This document shows positions 25,091 to 34,201 of a stretch of DNA of 64,000 nt, in pieces; position 1 is the stretch's first letter, and every line of letters begins with the position of its first letter. The translations under genes and the position numbers were made by a program. The notes under the pieces were generated by a model. That model was not told the origin of the DNA. It worked only from the letters and a program-made list of their open reading frames with translations, and searched no databases. The stretch is from Lachnospiraceae bacterium AC2029 (GTDB lineage: Bacteria; Bacillota; Clostridia; Lachnospirales; Lachnospiraceae): assembly GCA_000703065.1 (NCBI GenBank), contig JNLK01000001.1, positions 3,184,001 to 3,248,000 of the forward strand, read 5' to 3'.

Positions 25091-25131
25091 TTAAATGTAG
25101 TCAGCGTTAATCTGAATCGACAGGAGGGGTT

Positions 25132-25548
25132 ATGATGAAGAGGATCGGCAAAGGCTTGAGAAAGCGATTGAGTATAATACTGACATTATCGATTCTGGCA
25201 ACTTTTCTTTTAGCAGGAGGATTATAGTCAGAAGCGGCTTCCGGTACCTGGAGGAAGGATTCCAAGGGCAATGGATGGGCAAATGTGGTCCGGCTGAACA
25301 AAGGAAAATTCACTTCTCTTGGAAGTGGTGGTTTTGAGTACCCATACTTCGATCCGGATTTTGACTGGGAAGAGTGGAAGTATACTTATACCTGGAACGG
25401 TGAGACTGTAACGAAAAAACAGTATGAGAGCAGCATTAACAAGCTGTATAAGAATCGAAAAGGAAGCTTGTCCTTTGGAAGAGGAAGCTTAGGAAAATCC
25501 AAGTCGTATAACGGGATCATGAAGGAACTGAATACGATTCTTAAATAA
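25132..25548 (+). pseudogene. amber-interrupted, internally deleted secreted surface protein
   Basis: A promoter and AGGAGGGG precede ATGATGAAG, giving a signal-peptide-like sequence (RKRLSIILTLSILATFLLAGGL) that stops at TAG (25225-25227). The same frame continues past the stop as SEAASGTWRKDSKGNGWAN. This matches the start of the protein at 12161 (SEAATGTWKKDSKGW) for a dozen residues, then jumps to a C-terminal domain homologous to the end of the protein at 25615 (GGFEYPYFDPDFDW...YTYTWNGETVTKKQYESSINKLY). So a wall-binding-repeat gene has lost most of its repeats and most of its ectodomain, and has an in-frame stop. Amber read-through is possible but unsupported. Confidence 0.8.
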
Positions 25549-25614
25549 TCTGCAGGATGAGGGTCATGACTGTCAGGGGAGGATTTTTCATGAAAAGAAT
25601 GAGAGGTACGAGAC

Positions 25615-26550
25615 ATGAATAAGAAAGCAATGATAGCGATAATTGTGCTGCTCTCATGCACTCTGACAGCGATGCTGATCGGGATGATCTGTATCCGTAT
25701 CAAAGAACCGCGAATTCCGGGGTCGGAGGAACAAAGTACTGCAGCATCAACGGAGGCTGCTGAGCAGGGATCTTCAGAACTGAAAGAAGAGCAGACTTCG
25801 GAATCGAAAGAGGAGAAGACTTCGGAACAGATAGAGGAGAAGACGGAGTTAAAATCCGAAACGGAGGAAATGTCTACAGAGGAGCTCGCGACAGAGGCCG
25901 AGACAGAAACTGAGCAGAAGAGCAGTGAGAAGACGAAGGAACAAACTACAGACTCAAAGAAGGAGGATCAGACTGCTACCTCAAAAAAGGAGAAGTCCAC
26001 GGCTGCCGCATCAAAGGAATGGGTCAAGCTGTATAAGGATTCAATTAAGAAGGATATGGATGAATGGGGAGATTATGATGAGAATGATGAGTTCGATAGG
26101 GTTTATGCACCATCCTATGCGTTGATCTATCTTGATGATGATGAGCTCCCCGAGTTGGTGGAGCGGCATGCTAAATTTACGTCTTGTCTACGTTATTATC
26201 ATGATGGAAAGATTCATGAGGAGCAGTTAGACACACATTTCCCCAATTATATTCCACGCAGCGGTCTCCTGCTTGACAGCGAAGGCTATAAGGGTGAAGG
26301 TGGAGATGCAGTGTATTGTCTGAAGAACGGGGAATGGAAGATGCTTGGCGGAGGCGGATGGGAGTATCCGTACTTTGAAGATCCCGAAATGACGGAGGAG
26401 AATACAACGTATACTTGGGAAGGCACCAAGGTCAGCAAGAAGGTGTATGACGAGAATATCGACAAGCTGTACAACCATTTTGAGGGAGATGTCAGCATAG
26501 AATTCATTTCTCATAAGGAAATGCTGAAAAAACTCAGTGAATTTGAGTAG
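25615..26550 (+). CDS. membrane-anchored protein with Glu/Ser/Lys linker and small ectodomain
   Basis: 311 residues. It has an N-terminal TM anchor (about 4-27), a long low-complexity linker rich in Ser, Thr, Glu and Lys (about 35-130), then an ectodomain of about 175 residues. That domain begins WVKLYKDSIKKDMDEW, has an acidic loop (LIYLDDDELPELVERH) and ends GGGGWEYPYFEDPEM...YTWEGTKVSKKVYDENIDKLY. The last part is homologous to the pseudogene just upstream. There is no zinc ribbon. The start is supported by GAGAGG upstream, and the gene at 26571 follows after 20 bases, so the pair is probably co-transcribed. Function unknown; the acidic loop is of the calcium-binding type seen across the locus. 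Confidence 0.7.
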   Translation: MNKKAMIAIIVLLSCTLTAMLIGMICIRIKEPRIPGSEEQSTAASTEAAEQGSSELKEEQTSESKEEKTSEQIEEKTELKSETEEMSTEELATEAETETEQKSSEKTKEQTTDSKKEDQTATSKKEKSTAAASKEWVKLYKDSIKKDMDEWGDYDENDEFDRVYAPSYALIYLDDDELPELVERHAKFTSCLRYYHDGKIHEEQLDTHFPNYIPRSGLLLDSEGYKGEGGDAVYCLKNGEWKMLGGGGWEYPYFEDPEMTEENTTYTWEGTKVSKKVYDENIDKLYNHFEGDVSIEFISHKEMLKKLSEFE

Positions 26551-26570
26551 GATTGTTGAGAGGTTAATGC

Positions 26571-28679
26571 ATGAACAAAAAAGTACTGATCATCATCATC
26601 ATATCCATATTGTCTTGTATCCTGATCGCCATGGTCATAGGGTTGTTTTTGATCCCGGTAACTACATGTGAGGGATATCTCCCGGGGGCGTCGGATGCCG
26701 GGGGGCAGAAGACCGCGGAGAATGACGGTTCATCGGACGAAAAGTCCGGAGAGGAAGACGAATCAGGAACTGCAGAACGGAATATTTCTGCAGAGGAGTT
26801 TGATGCCCTGCTGAAAGAGGTGAAGGGACTTCAGGATGATGAGAAGTACTACGAATGCTGGAAGAAGGTGGAAACCTCTGTCGAAGAGCTGCCGCTGAGT
26901 GAAGAACAGAATGAAAAGCTGAAATCCGTGGAAGCCACTTGTCTGGAAGTGGCTATGGAATTCTATCTCAGAAAGGCAAAGGAAGTTCTCTACACGGATG
27001 AGGCGGATACCTATGATCAGTGCGTATCCTATGTTGAGGAAATGTATGCCGGCGATGCTTCGGCACAGGAGAGAGTTCAAAGATGCAGGGTGATCCGGGA
27101 AGACAGCAAGTGTTTTCAGTCTGAGTATCGTCGGACCATAGATGAGTTTAAGACTCAGAATGAATACTGTTTCCACGGGACGTTGCAGGATATCAACGAA
27201 GACGGGATCCCCGAGCTGTTCTTATGGGACGGAACCGACTATGCTTCTGACGGCAGGAAGGAAGCCTACACCTTTTATGATAAGAAGCCGGTTAAGTTGA
27301 CAGATGCTATCTCGATAGGCAGAGATTATTTCGTATACTACGTTTCCGGCCGTTGTATCCTGGAAATGAATTCTGATTTTCAGGACGGAATGAAGCAGAT
27401 CACGATTTATGAAATGACCGAAGGTGATCTTGTAAAGAGGAAAGAGTACGAGGTCGTGGGGCTCGACGGAATAGCCACGGATCCGGTTCCGGAGTATACG
27501 GAATCCGGAAATGCCATTTCGGAGGAGACATTTATCGCCGGGTTAAAGGAATACGGATTTGACGGAACCGGGGAGATTCAAAGCGAGAGGTATGACGATG
27601 TTCGCATGTGGGAACATATTCAGTTTGGCTTTGAACGGAGCGGTTTGGTCATACTTCATGACGAGTCCAATCGAAACCTGCTGAAGAAAATGGTGGAAAA
27701 TTATGGGACCGACGAGTTTGACCGGGAAATGGAACGAGAACTCTGTGACGGCGGATATGGCGGGTTTGAGTTCCGTTACTCGGAGGAATATGCTTCTGAT
27801 TGGAAGAAGGAGTATCATTCAATTTTAGAAAATGAGCGAACAATCTTAAACCTGAGTGCCTCAGGAAGCGAAGAACCGGATCGGTATTTTGTATACGATA
27901 TAGATAAGGATGGGATGCCGGAGCTTTTCATCCGTTATGGGAAATGCGAGGCGGATTATACATTCAGTGTATTCACGTATGAAGACGGAAAAGTCCGTAC
28001 TTTATGTGACAAAGAAGAATGTGGACATTCCACATTTATTTCGCTTCCGGGAAACGGCTTTTGCCGTTATTTCGCTCATATGGGTGGATACTTCATTGAC
28101 AAATATGAAAAGGTGGATGGGGAACTGAAGGGGAGTTCAATCGATTCGGGAGGAGAGGATTATCCCTATGTGACAGATATTGATCCGGGAGCATCTGAGA
28201 TCACAGAGTACGGATTTAAGTTTGACCTGCCGCTGCTGGCATACGACGTCGATATTCATACCAATTCCTCCCTTCCGCCGGAGAAGGCTAAGGCAGAGAT
28301 CGAAACGGTGCTGGCAGAAGACGGGTATGTATATTCCGTTGTGGAAGATGATTTCCGGCCGGAAATCGGTTGGGGCTATGTAAGGCTTTCTTCCCTGCGT
28401 GAAAAAGGGATGATGAATGATTATCATAATATGAAGCTGAATACAACGTCGTGGGGGGATCTGAACGGTGACGGACAGGAAGAGTGTCTTCTGCTATACA
28501 AGGCGACAGACAGTGATTCGAATTACTCTGCAGTGGTACTCAGCTATCAATGTGGGATCGTATATGCATATTGTTTAGGGTTTTACGGAAAAGAAGCGAA
28601 CATAGAGGACGGTAAGATCGTCACGGATTCATGGAAAAGTCCGATAAGGTTTTTCAAGACGGAAGTATGTATGCCGTAA
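26571..28679 (+). CDS. membrane-anchored multi-domain surface protein related to the zinc-ribbon family but lacking the ribbon
   Basis: 702 residues. The TM anchor is at about 5-27 (LIIIIISILSCILIAMVIGLF), followed by an acidic linker. The helical module (EEFDALLKEVKGLQDDEKYYECWKKVETSVEELPLS) at about 70-165 is the divergent counterpart of the module in the proteins at 8363, 10608 and 13303. Two ectodomain halves carry acidic loops at about 206 (DINEDGIPELFL), 443 (DIDKDGMPELFI) and 629 (DLNGDGQEECLL). The C-terminal half is homologous to the ectodomain of the protein at 15297 (VYSVVEDDF, MKLNTTSWGDLNGDG). It therefore combines modules that are separate in the paralogues. Function unknown. 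AGAGGTT lies upstream of the ATG. Confidence 0.72.
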   Translation: MNKKVLIIIIISILSCILIAMVIGLFLIPVTTCEGYLPGASDAGGQKTAENDGSSDEKSGEEDESGTAERNISAEEFDALLKEVKGLQDDEKYYECWKKVETSVEELPLSEEQNEKLKSVEATCLEVAMEFYLRKAKEVLYTDEADTYDQCVSYVEEMYAGDASAQERVQRCRVIREDSKCFQSEYRRTIDEFKTQNEYCFHGTLQDINEDGIPELFLWDGTDYASDGRKEAYTFYDKKPVKLTDAISIGRDYFVYYVSGRCILEMNSDFQDGMKQITIYEMTEGDLVKRKEYEVVGLDGIATDPVPEYTESGNAISEETFIAGLKEYGFDGTGEIQSERYDDVRMWEHIQFGFERSGLVILHDESNRNLLKKMVENYGTDEFDREMERELCDGGYGGFEFRYSEEYASDWKKEYHSILENERTILNLSASGSEEPDRYFVYDIDKDGMPELFIRYGKCEADYTFSVFTYEDGKVRTLCDKEECGHSTFISLPGNGFCRYFAHMGGYFIDKYEKVDGELKGSSIDSGGEDYPYVTDIDPGASEITEYGFKFDLPLLAYDVDIHTNSSLPPEKAKAEIETVLAEDGYVYSVVEDDFRPEIGWGYVRLSSLREKGMMNDYHNMKLNTTSWGDLNGDGQEECLLLYKATDSDSNYSAVVLSYQCGIVYAYCLGFYGKEANIEDGKIVTDSWKSPIRFFKTEVCMP

Positions 28680-28720
28680 ATGTGAGGTTGATGATGTAAC
28701 GGAAAGAGGGGACAGAGAAG

Positions 28721-31432
28721 ATGGTTCGAGACATGAAATGGAGAAAGCACGTAGCCTTCTGGGGGCTGATCGCCGTCCTGGGGCTCTTCTTCCTTGCGCC
28801 GGCTCCTGTGGTGCATGCAGAGGGAGAGGGTGAGGAAGAAACGCAGGTGGATAACGGGATCCCCGTGATCAACCTTACGATCGATGAAACCGAAGTGACC
28901 ATCGAGCAAATGAACAGCAGCGAGGATCATAGCGTGAGCTGTGTCGGAACCATGGATGTCCTTGTCCCGGAAGGGTTCCGTTACTGTGACATGCCGGACA
29001 TGGATATGACCGGAGCCACAGGGCTTGAAATGACGATCCGGGGAAGAGGTAATTCAACCTGGAGTCAGCCTAAGAAGCCATACAAGATCAAGCTTGACAA
29101 GAAGGCATCGATCCTCGGACTTCCGAAGAACAAGCACTGGGTTCTTCTGGCCAATGCCATGGACGAGACCCTGATGAAGGACCGGATGACCGCATGGCTT
29201 TCGGAGAGAATGGGATTTGAATTTACGCCCCACTGTCTGCCGGTAGATGTGGTCATGAACGGCGAATATCTGGGAAGCTATCTGCTTGCCGAGCAGGTAA
29301 GGGTGGGAGAGAATCGCCTGGAGCTTGAAGAAATGGAAGAGACGGCTACCGATCCCGTTGATATCACGGGAGGATATCTCCTGCAGGGCGGACAGCAGAT
29401 CGATTCTGATTCACCGAATCATTTCTTTACATCCCGCGGAGAGGAGCTGGCGAATCATACCCCCAACTTTGATCCGGCGGATGACGGATATGAAAATGAG
29501 GCTCAGAAGACCTACATCCGTGAGTATGTCCAGCAGTTTGAGGACGCGCTTTTTGATGAGGACTTTATGGGAATAGACGGTCGTTACTACCATGATTATA
29601 TTGATATGAAGTCGGCTGCGGACTACTGGCTGATCCAGACCGTGTCCTGTAACGGAGATGCCTATTCAACGGGAAGCACCTATGTTTATAAGAAGGCCGA
29701 CAAGGATGGAAATATCGGAAAACTCTGCTGGGGACCGATCTGGGATTTTGATGTGGCATGGAATCTTAATCTGACGGAGCCGGAGGAGGGTGCTGCCAAG
29801 GATTGGGAGGGCTTCCACTTCAATGATGTCTGGTTGAATGCAATGATCTATGATCCGGTCTTCAGGGAGGAGGTTTATCAGGAATGGAAGAAGCTGAAAC
29901 CGCTCCTGACGGAGCTTACGGCTGAAGGAGGTATCATTGATCAGTATTATCAGGAGATCAAGGAGTCCCAGAAAGCAAATTACGGAAAATGGGGTTCGGC
30001 CAGTACAAAAGGAATGGAGTACCCGAAGGTCGTGGAGGGCCTGAAGGCATGGATCAACCTCAGAACTGCCTGGTATGATGAGCATTTGAACGAACTGGAC
30101 AGTCTGGTCTGCAAGATCACCCGAAAGGTTGAAGGACAGCCGGACGTATGGACTTATCTGCAGAAAGGTTATCTCATCCCCTTTGGTGAAGTGAAGAAGG
30201 AAGGATATATCTTCCTTGGATGGGAGAAGGAAGACGGTACCCTTTGGGATGATGTGGACGACATTTATGTAAAAAGGGATTTGGTCCTTACAGCGAAGTT
30301 TGTTTCGAAGGAAGAAGCGACGAAGGCGACAGATATCCTCTTCCGGTTTAAGAATGCCCGTGAGCTCCTCAGTATGGGAGTCTATGACAGTCATTTCACG
30401 GTCCTCCCTGCGGATGCACAGGACAAGACTATCGTGTGGAGTTCATCCGACGAGAGCATTGCGGAACCGGACCCGGAGGGGTATGTAACGCTGAAACAGG
30501 CGGGAACCGTTACCATCACGGCAGAGCTTCCTTCCGGAGTAAAGAAATCCTATACACTTACGATCGTGAATGATGCAGGTCCCGCGCTGACAGGGGTTCA
30601 GCTGCTTCCGAAGCAGGTGAAACTGAAGAAGGGTGAGTATGTGGGGCTGGAGACCGGCCTTCTGCCGGCGGACGCAATGCAGATAGATACCTCCTATGTA
30701 TCAGATGATCCCAAGGTTGCAAGGGTGGATGAAAATGGAGTCGTGACAGCCGTAAAAGCCGGAAGCACGACGGTTCATGTCAGTGTCACGGGCTATGACG
30801 GAGAAACGGTCGTGACCGATTCCGTCACCGTTACAGTAACAGACGGGGAGCAGAAGAAATACTCCAACGAGTGGGTCAACGGGAAATGGTACGATAAGAA
30901 CGGAAAGCAGACCTACGACGGAACCGCATCCTGGAAGAAGGACGGCAAGGAGTGGAAGTATTCGGATACCAAGGGCTGGAGCGCAAAGAACCGGTGGCAG
31001 AAGATCGACGGTAAATGGTATTACTTCGATAAAGCCAGTCATATGGAGAAGGATGCCTACCGTGAAGGCTATTATCTGACAAAAAGCGGTGCCTGGGACG
31101 GAAAGGGTGCTGCCCGCGGCTGGAAGAAGGATTCGACCGGCTGGTGGTATGGCCTGTCCGGCAAGGATTATCTCAAGGCAACATGGAAGAAGATCGACGG
31201 GCGCTGGTATTACTTTAAGAAGACCGGATATGCCGCACAGAGCGAATTCGTGCAGGGCTGGTGGTGTGGCGCTGACTGTATCCAGAAGGATCCGAAGCAT
31301 TACGGCTGGCATAAGTCCGGACAGCGCTGGTGGTACGGAGTGAAGAGCGGCTGGTATGCAAAGAGCGCAACCTTCACCATAGACGGAGTGAAGTATCGCT
31401 TTGATGAGAAGGGGTATCTGATCGAGAAATAA
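28721..31432 (+). CDS. secreted CotH-like (spore-coat-kinase-fold) protein with Ig-like and wall-binding repeats
   Basis: 903 residues. The signal peptide is at about 5-36. A CotH domain at about 90-465 has IRGRGNSTWSQPKKPYKIKL, KHWVLLANAMDETLMKDRMT, GYLLQGG and the metal/active-site-type motif WGPIWDFDVAWNLN. Then come an InlB-like beta repeat (GYIFLGWEKEDGTLWDD), two Big_2 Ig-like domains (about 540-715) and wall-binding repeats (KKDGKEWKYSDTKGW, GWWYGLSGKDYLKATWKKIDGRWYYF) to the end. CotH proteins are atypical secreted protein kinases in spore formers; related domains occur on gut Clostridia surfaces with unknown substrates. An ATG at 28733 is an alternative start. It closes the surface-protein locus. 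Confidence 0.85.
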   Translation: MVRDMKWRKHVAFWGLIAVLGLFFLAPAPVVHAEGEGEEETQVDNGIPVINLTIDETEVTIEQMNSSEDHSVSCVGTMDVLVPEGFRYCDMPDMDMTGATGLEMTIRGRGNSTWSQPKKPYKIKLDKKASILGLPKNKHWVLLANAMDETLMKDRMTAWLSERMGFEFTPHCLPVDVVMNGEYLGSYLLAEQVRVGENRLELEEMEETATDPVDITGGYLLQGGQQIDSDSPNHFFTSRGEELANHTPNFDPADDGYENEAQKTYIREYVQQFEDALFDEDFMGIDGRYYHDYIDMKSAADYWLIQTVSCNGDAYSTGSTYVYKKADKDGNIGKLCWGPIWDFDVAWNLNLTEPEEGAAKDWEGFHFNDVWLNAMIYDPVFREEVYQEWKKLKPLLTELTAEGGIIDQYYQEIKESQKANYGKWGSASTKGMEYPKVVEGLKAWINLRTAWYDEHLNELDSLVCKITRKVEGQPDVWTYLQKGYLIPFGEVKKEGYIFLGWEKEDGTLWDDVDDIYVKRDLVLTAKFVSKEEATKATDILFRFKNARELLSMGVYDSHFTVLPADAQDKTIVWSSSDESIAEPDPEGYVTLKQAGTVTITAELPSGVKKSYTLTIVNDAGPALTGVQLLPKQVKLKKGEYVGLETGLLPADAMQIDTSYVSDDPKVARVDENGVVTAVKAGSTTVHVSVTGYDGETVVTDSVTVTVTDGEQKKYSNEWVNGKWYDKNGKQTYDGTASWKKDGKEWKYSDTKGWSAKNRWQKIDGKWYYFDKASHMEKDAYREGYYLTKSGAWDGKGAARGWKKDSTGWWYGLSGKDYLKATWKKIDGRWYYFKKTGYAAQSEFVQGWWCGADCIQKDPKHYGWHKSGQRWWYGVKSGWYAKSATFTIDGVKYRFDEKGYLIEK

Positions 31433-31460
31433 GAAATTGATGTAAAAAGAACACAGGTAA

Positions 31461-31507
31461 GGACTGGGCTGTCGCATTTGAAGGATGCGGCAGTCCCTTG
31501 ATTTTGC
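31461..31507 (+). terminator. imperfect terminator after the CotH-like gene
   Basis: GGACTG (31461-31466) and CAGTCC (31491-31496) enclose further GCAT/ATGC pairing with an internal bulge, followed by CTTGATTTTG. Confidence 0.6.
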
Positions 31508-31605
31508 TCTATGAATCGCAGGCGGAAAGTGGTAAAATAATTATATCTGTGCATTTGTACTTCACTGAAAAAGAAGCGCTTTATGATCATATTCGGAAGG
31601 AGGAA

Positions 31606-31632
31606 ATGGTGCATTTATCTGAGGCATCGTGA
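31606..31632 (+). CDS. possible eight-codon leader peptide (or frameshifted gene start)
   Basis: A strong ribosome site (GGAAGGAGG) is followed by ATG-GTG-CAT-TTA-TCT-GAG-GCA-TCG-TGA. The stop overlaps a GTG that begins the membrane-protein frame (GTGA at 31629-31632). It is either a leader peptide translationally coupled to that gene, or the true start displaced by a one-base frameshift. Confidence 0.3.
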   Translation: MVHLSEAS

Positions 31633-32303
31633 TTGTTAATATGAAGAGTAAAAAGGGATTAATTGCCGAAGCAATAGTATTTGGTGTTCTTGGGATAGCG
31701 GTACTTGTTATTTTCCTTGAGTTTACCAATATGAAGGGAATAGGGATTGTGTTCTCGTTACCATTATTAGCGTTCAGCGTGAAAAGAATTATTGATTATC
31801 GAAAGGTCAAATACAGAGAGAAAGCGGAACAGGCTTTGAACCTTGATATACCTGACTTCGAACGTTGTTATGAAGTGTACAATGGGACTATTACAGTGTT
31901 CGGAGAAAGAAAAGAAAAGATTCCATGCCATAAAGTGGTACGTGTTTTCAGAGAAAACCGATTCCTCAAAACAGATGCAAAAAAACGTGCAGGCATCGGA
32001 TTAGCTGTTTGGATTGTGTGTGCATTTTTAGGTGCTTTGATTGGACGGCAATTTGCCGGTAACTATTTTCAGGCGAGCAGTTACTCCGGATATGGCGGTG
32101 TTGCAGGTGGTGTAGTGGGTTTCATCATTGAGATGCTGATTATTAACAGTACGAAAGAAGAGAGCAGAGAAGTAGTGGTATTAAAAACAGAAACAGGGGA
32201 AACTATTATAAATGCAAAAAAACCGGAGGACATTGATTTCATTCTTCAGGAAATGAAGGCGTTCTGTGATAATGCAACAATAAAGGCGAACGGCAGGAGA
32301 TAG
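31629..32303 (+). CDS. membrane protein of unknown function
   Basis: 224 residues from the GTG at 31629 or 220 from the ATG at 31641; neither has an ideal ribosome site of its own. There are two N-terminal TM helices (about 12-32 and 37-54), a soluble segment of about 55 residues with NGTITVFGERKEKIPCHKVVRVF, then two more hydrophobic stretches (about 120-140 and Gly-rich 155-180) and a short charged tail. The soluble part resembles small PH-like membrane proteins but the match is not firm. It lies between the surface locus and prmA, 22 bases upstream of the latter. Function not recognised. Confidence 0.6.
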   Translation: MIVNMKSKKGLIAEAIVFGVLGIAVLVIFLEFTNMKGIGIVFSLPLLAFSVKRIIDYRKVKYREKAEQALNLDIPDFERCYEVYNGTITVFGERKEKIPCHKVVRVFRENRFLKTDAKKRAGIGLAVWIVCAFLGALIGRQFAGNYFQASSYSGYGGVAGGVVGFIIEMLIINSTKEESREVVVLKTETGETIINAKKPEDIDFILQEMKAFCDNATIKANGRR

Positions 32304-32325
32304 GAATAGACAGAAGGCGAAAAAT

Positions 32326-33408
32326 ATGATTTGGAAGAAATTTACAATTGAGACCTCGGTGGAGGCAGAGGATCTGGTGGCGGAATACCTCGAGGAACTG
32401 GGTTTCCCGGGAGCGGAGATCACGGACCAGGTGCCCCTTACAGAAGAGGAAATGAAGCAGATGTATGTGGATGTGCCGCTGATCCCGGAAGGAGAGACAG
32501 AGACCGCACAGGTCTCCATTTATCTGGATGCGGATTATGACGAGGCAAAGATCGAAGAGTTAAAGCGGCAGGTGGATGAGGAACTTGACCGGATGGAAGC
32601 ATATACCTCCGTGGGAAGCAAGAAGATTACCGTGACAGAGACGGACGATGATGCAACCTGGCAGGAAAACTGGAAGCAGTATTATCAGCCCTTCCGTCTG
32701 GAGGAGGACATCGTGATCCGGCCGGTATGGACGGAATATGACGACATCCGTCCCGGTGATAAGGTAGTGAAGATATCCTCGGTCATGGCCTTCGGGACCG
32801 GAACCCATGAAACCACCAAGCTCTGTATCGGACAGCTCCGGAAGTATCTTTCGGATGGGCAGTCCGTCTTCGATGTGGGCTGCGGAAGCGGGATCCTGGC
32901 GATCCTTTCCGTGTTGCTGGGGGCAGGATATGTCCATGGACTGGACATTGATCCCCAGGCGGTTCTGTCCAGTCGTGAGAATGCGGAGGCGAACGGTCTT
33001 ACCACCGACAGGATCGCATTTTCCTGCGGGAATCTGCTGGCTGGAAATGTGATCGGCGCAGCCACGGAGGAAGAGAAGGCAGCTGCCAGAGAGGCCGCGG
33101 ATAAGGCGAGTCTCGGATCGGGGATCGCAGCCGTGAATCCAGTTCAGCTGGTGGATCTTGCACTGGGAGACGAGGATCCGGTGCCGGCACGGACCTATGA
33201 TATCGTTGTTGCAAATATTCTGGCGGATGTGATCATTCCGCTTTCTGCGGTCATTCCCGCGTATCTGGAGAAGGGCGGGATCTTCATCACCTCCGGCATC
33301 ACGGCGGATCGTGCGGAGGATGTGCGGAAGGCTATGACAGAGGCCGGATTTAAGGTGCTGGACACCGTTCAGATGGGTGAGTGGGTGTCCGTGGTAGCAG
33401 AGAAGTAG
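32326..33408 (+). CDS. prmA: ribosomal protein L11 methyltransferase
   Basis: 360 residues, slightly longer than the usual about 310 because of an acidic insertion near 240-285 (EEEKAAAREAADKASLG...NPVQLVDLALGDEDP). PrmA trimethylates ribosomal protein L11 with S-adenosylmethionine. Seen are the N-terminal substrate domain (WKKFTIETSVEAEDLVAEYL), the family segment MAFGTGTHETTKLCI, the SAM-binding motif VFDVGCGSGILAI at about 183-195, LDIDPQAV, and the NILADVI motif near 300. It is followed by rsmE after 17 bases, the usual prmA-rsmE pair of Firmicutes. Confidence 0.95.
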   Translation: MIWKKFTIETSVEAEDLVAEYLEELGFPGAEITDQVPLTEEEMKQMYVDVPLIPEGETETAQVSIYLDADYDEAKIEELKRQVDEELDRMEAYTSVGSKKITVTETDDDATWQENWKQYYQPFRLEEDIVIRPVWTEYDDIRPGDKVVKISSVMAFGTGTHETTKLCIGQLRKYLSDGQSVFDVGCGSGILAILSVLLGAGYVHGLDIDPQAVLSSRENAEANGLTTDRIAFSCGNLLAGNVIGAATEEEKAAAREAADKASLGSGIAAVNPVQLVDLALGDEDPVPARTYDIVVANILADVIIPLSAVIPAYLEKGGIFITSGITADRAEDVRKAMTEAGFKVLDTVQMGEWVSVVAEK

Positions 33409-33425
33409 GACGGAAGGGATCATAT

Positions 33426-34184
33426 ATGCATCGGTTTTTCACAGAGGAGATCGATTCAGCGGCCGGAACGCTCCGGCTCACAGGAAGCAATGCCCGACAC
33501 GCAGCGCAGGTGCTCCGCTTGGAGGCGGGGGACCGGATCGAGGTGGGTTCCGGCGACGGACGTGATTATACCTGCAGGATCGAATCCATCACCCCGGATG
33601 AGGTGATCGCCACAATTGAAGATATATGTGGAAATGCGGCAGAGCTTCCTGTAGCGGTTACTCTGTACCAGGGCTTTCCCAAGGGCGACAAGATGGATCT
33701 GATCCTTCAGAAGGCCGTGGAGCTTGGGGCGGTCAGGATCGTTCCGGTCTGGATGTCCCGCTCGGTGGTGAAGATGGACGCTGCCAAGGCGGCAAAGCGA
33801 AGAGACCGGTATCAGGCGATCGCGGAAGCGGCTGCAAAGCAGTCCAAGAGAGGCGTGATCCCGGAAGTCGGTACATTTCTCTCCATGAAGGATGCCATCG
33901 AGGATGCGACGAAGCTGGACCTGATCCTCCTTCCCTACGAGAACGCTTCCGGTATGAACGGAACTCGCGCCATCCTGGAGAAGATGGTGGGGGAGAGCAG
34001 GATCGGTTCTGTGAAGTCTCTCGGAATCTTCATTGGACCCGAGGGGGGTTTTGAGGAGTCGGAGATCACGGCGCTGGAAGCCGTCGGTGCGAAGACCATC
34101 ACGCTGGGCCACAGGATCCTCCGTACGGAGACAGCGGGGATGATGCTGTTATCCGTTCTTGGATATCTGCTGGATAACGACTGA
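33426..34184 (+). CDS. rsmE: 16S rRNA (uracil-1498-N3)-methyltransferase
   Basis: 252 residues from the ATG at 33426; the frame reaches back to 33381 inside prmA but without a ribosome site. RsmE methylates N3 of U1498 in 16S rRNA and has a PUA-like N-terminus and a SPOUT (knotted) methyltransferase domain. Seen are MHRFFTEEIDSAAGTLRLTG and NARHAAQVLRLEAGD at the start, QGFPKGDKMDLILQKAVELG and KQSKRG centrally, and IFIGPEGGFEESEI with LGHRILRTETAGMMLLSVL at the knot. Confidence 0.95.
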   Translation: MHRFFTEEIDSAAGTLRLTGSNARHAAQVLRLEAGDRIEVGSGDGRDYTCRIESITPDEVIATIEDICGNAAELPVAVTLYQGFPKGDKMDLILQKAVELGAVRIVPVWMSRSVVKMDAAKAAKRRDRYQAIAEAAAKQSKRGVIPEVGTFLSMKDAIEDATKLDLILLPYENASGMNGTRAILEKMVGESRIGSVKSLGIFIGPEGGFEESEITALEAVGAKTITLGHRILRTETAGMMLLSVLGYLLDND

Positions 34185-34201
34185 TACGAGGAGGTTGGGA
34201 T

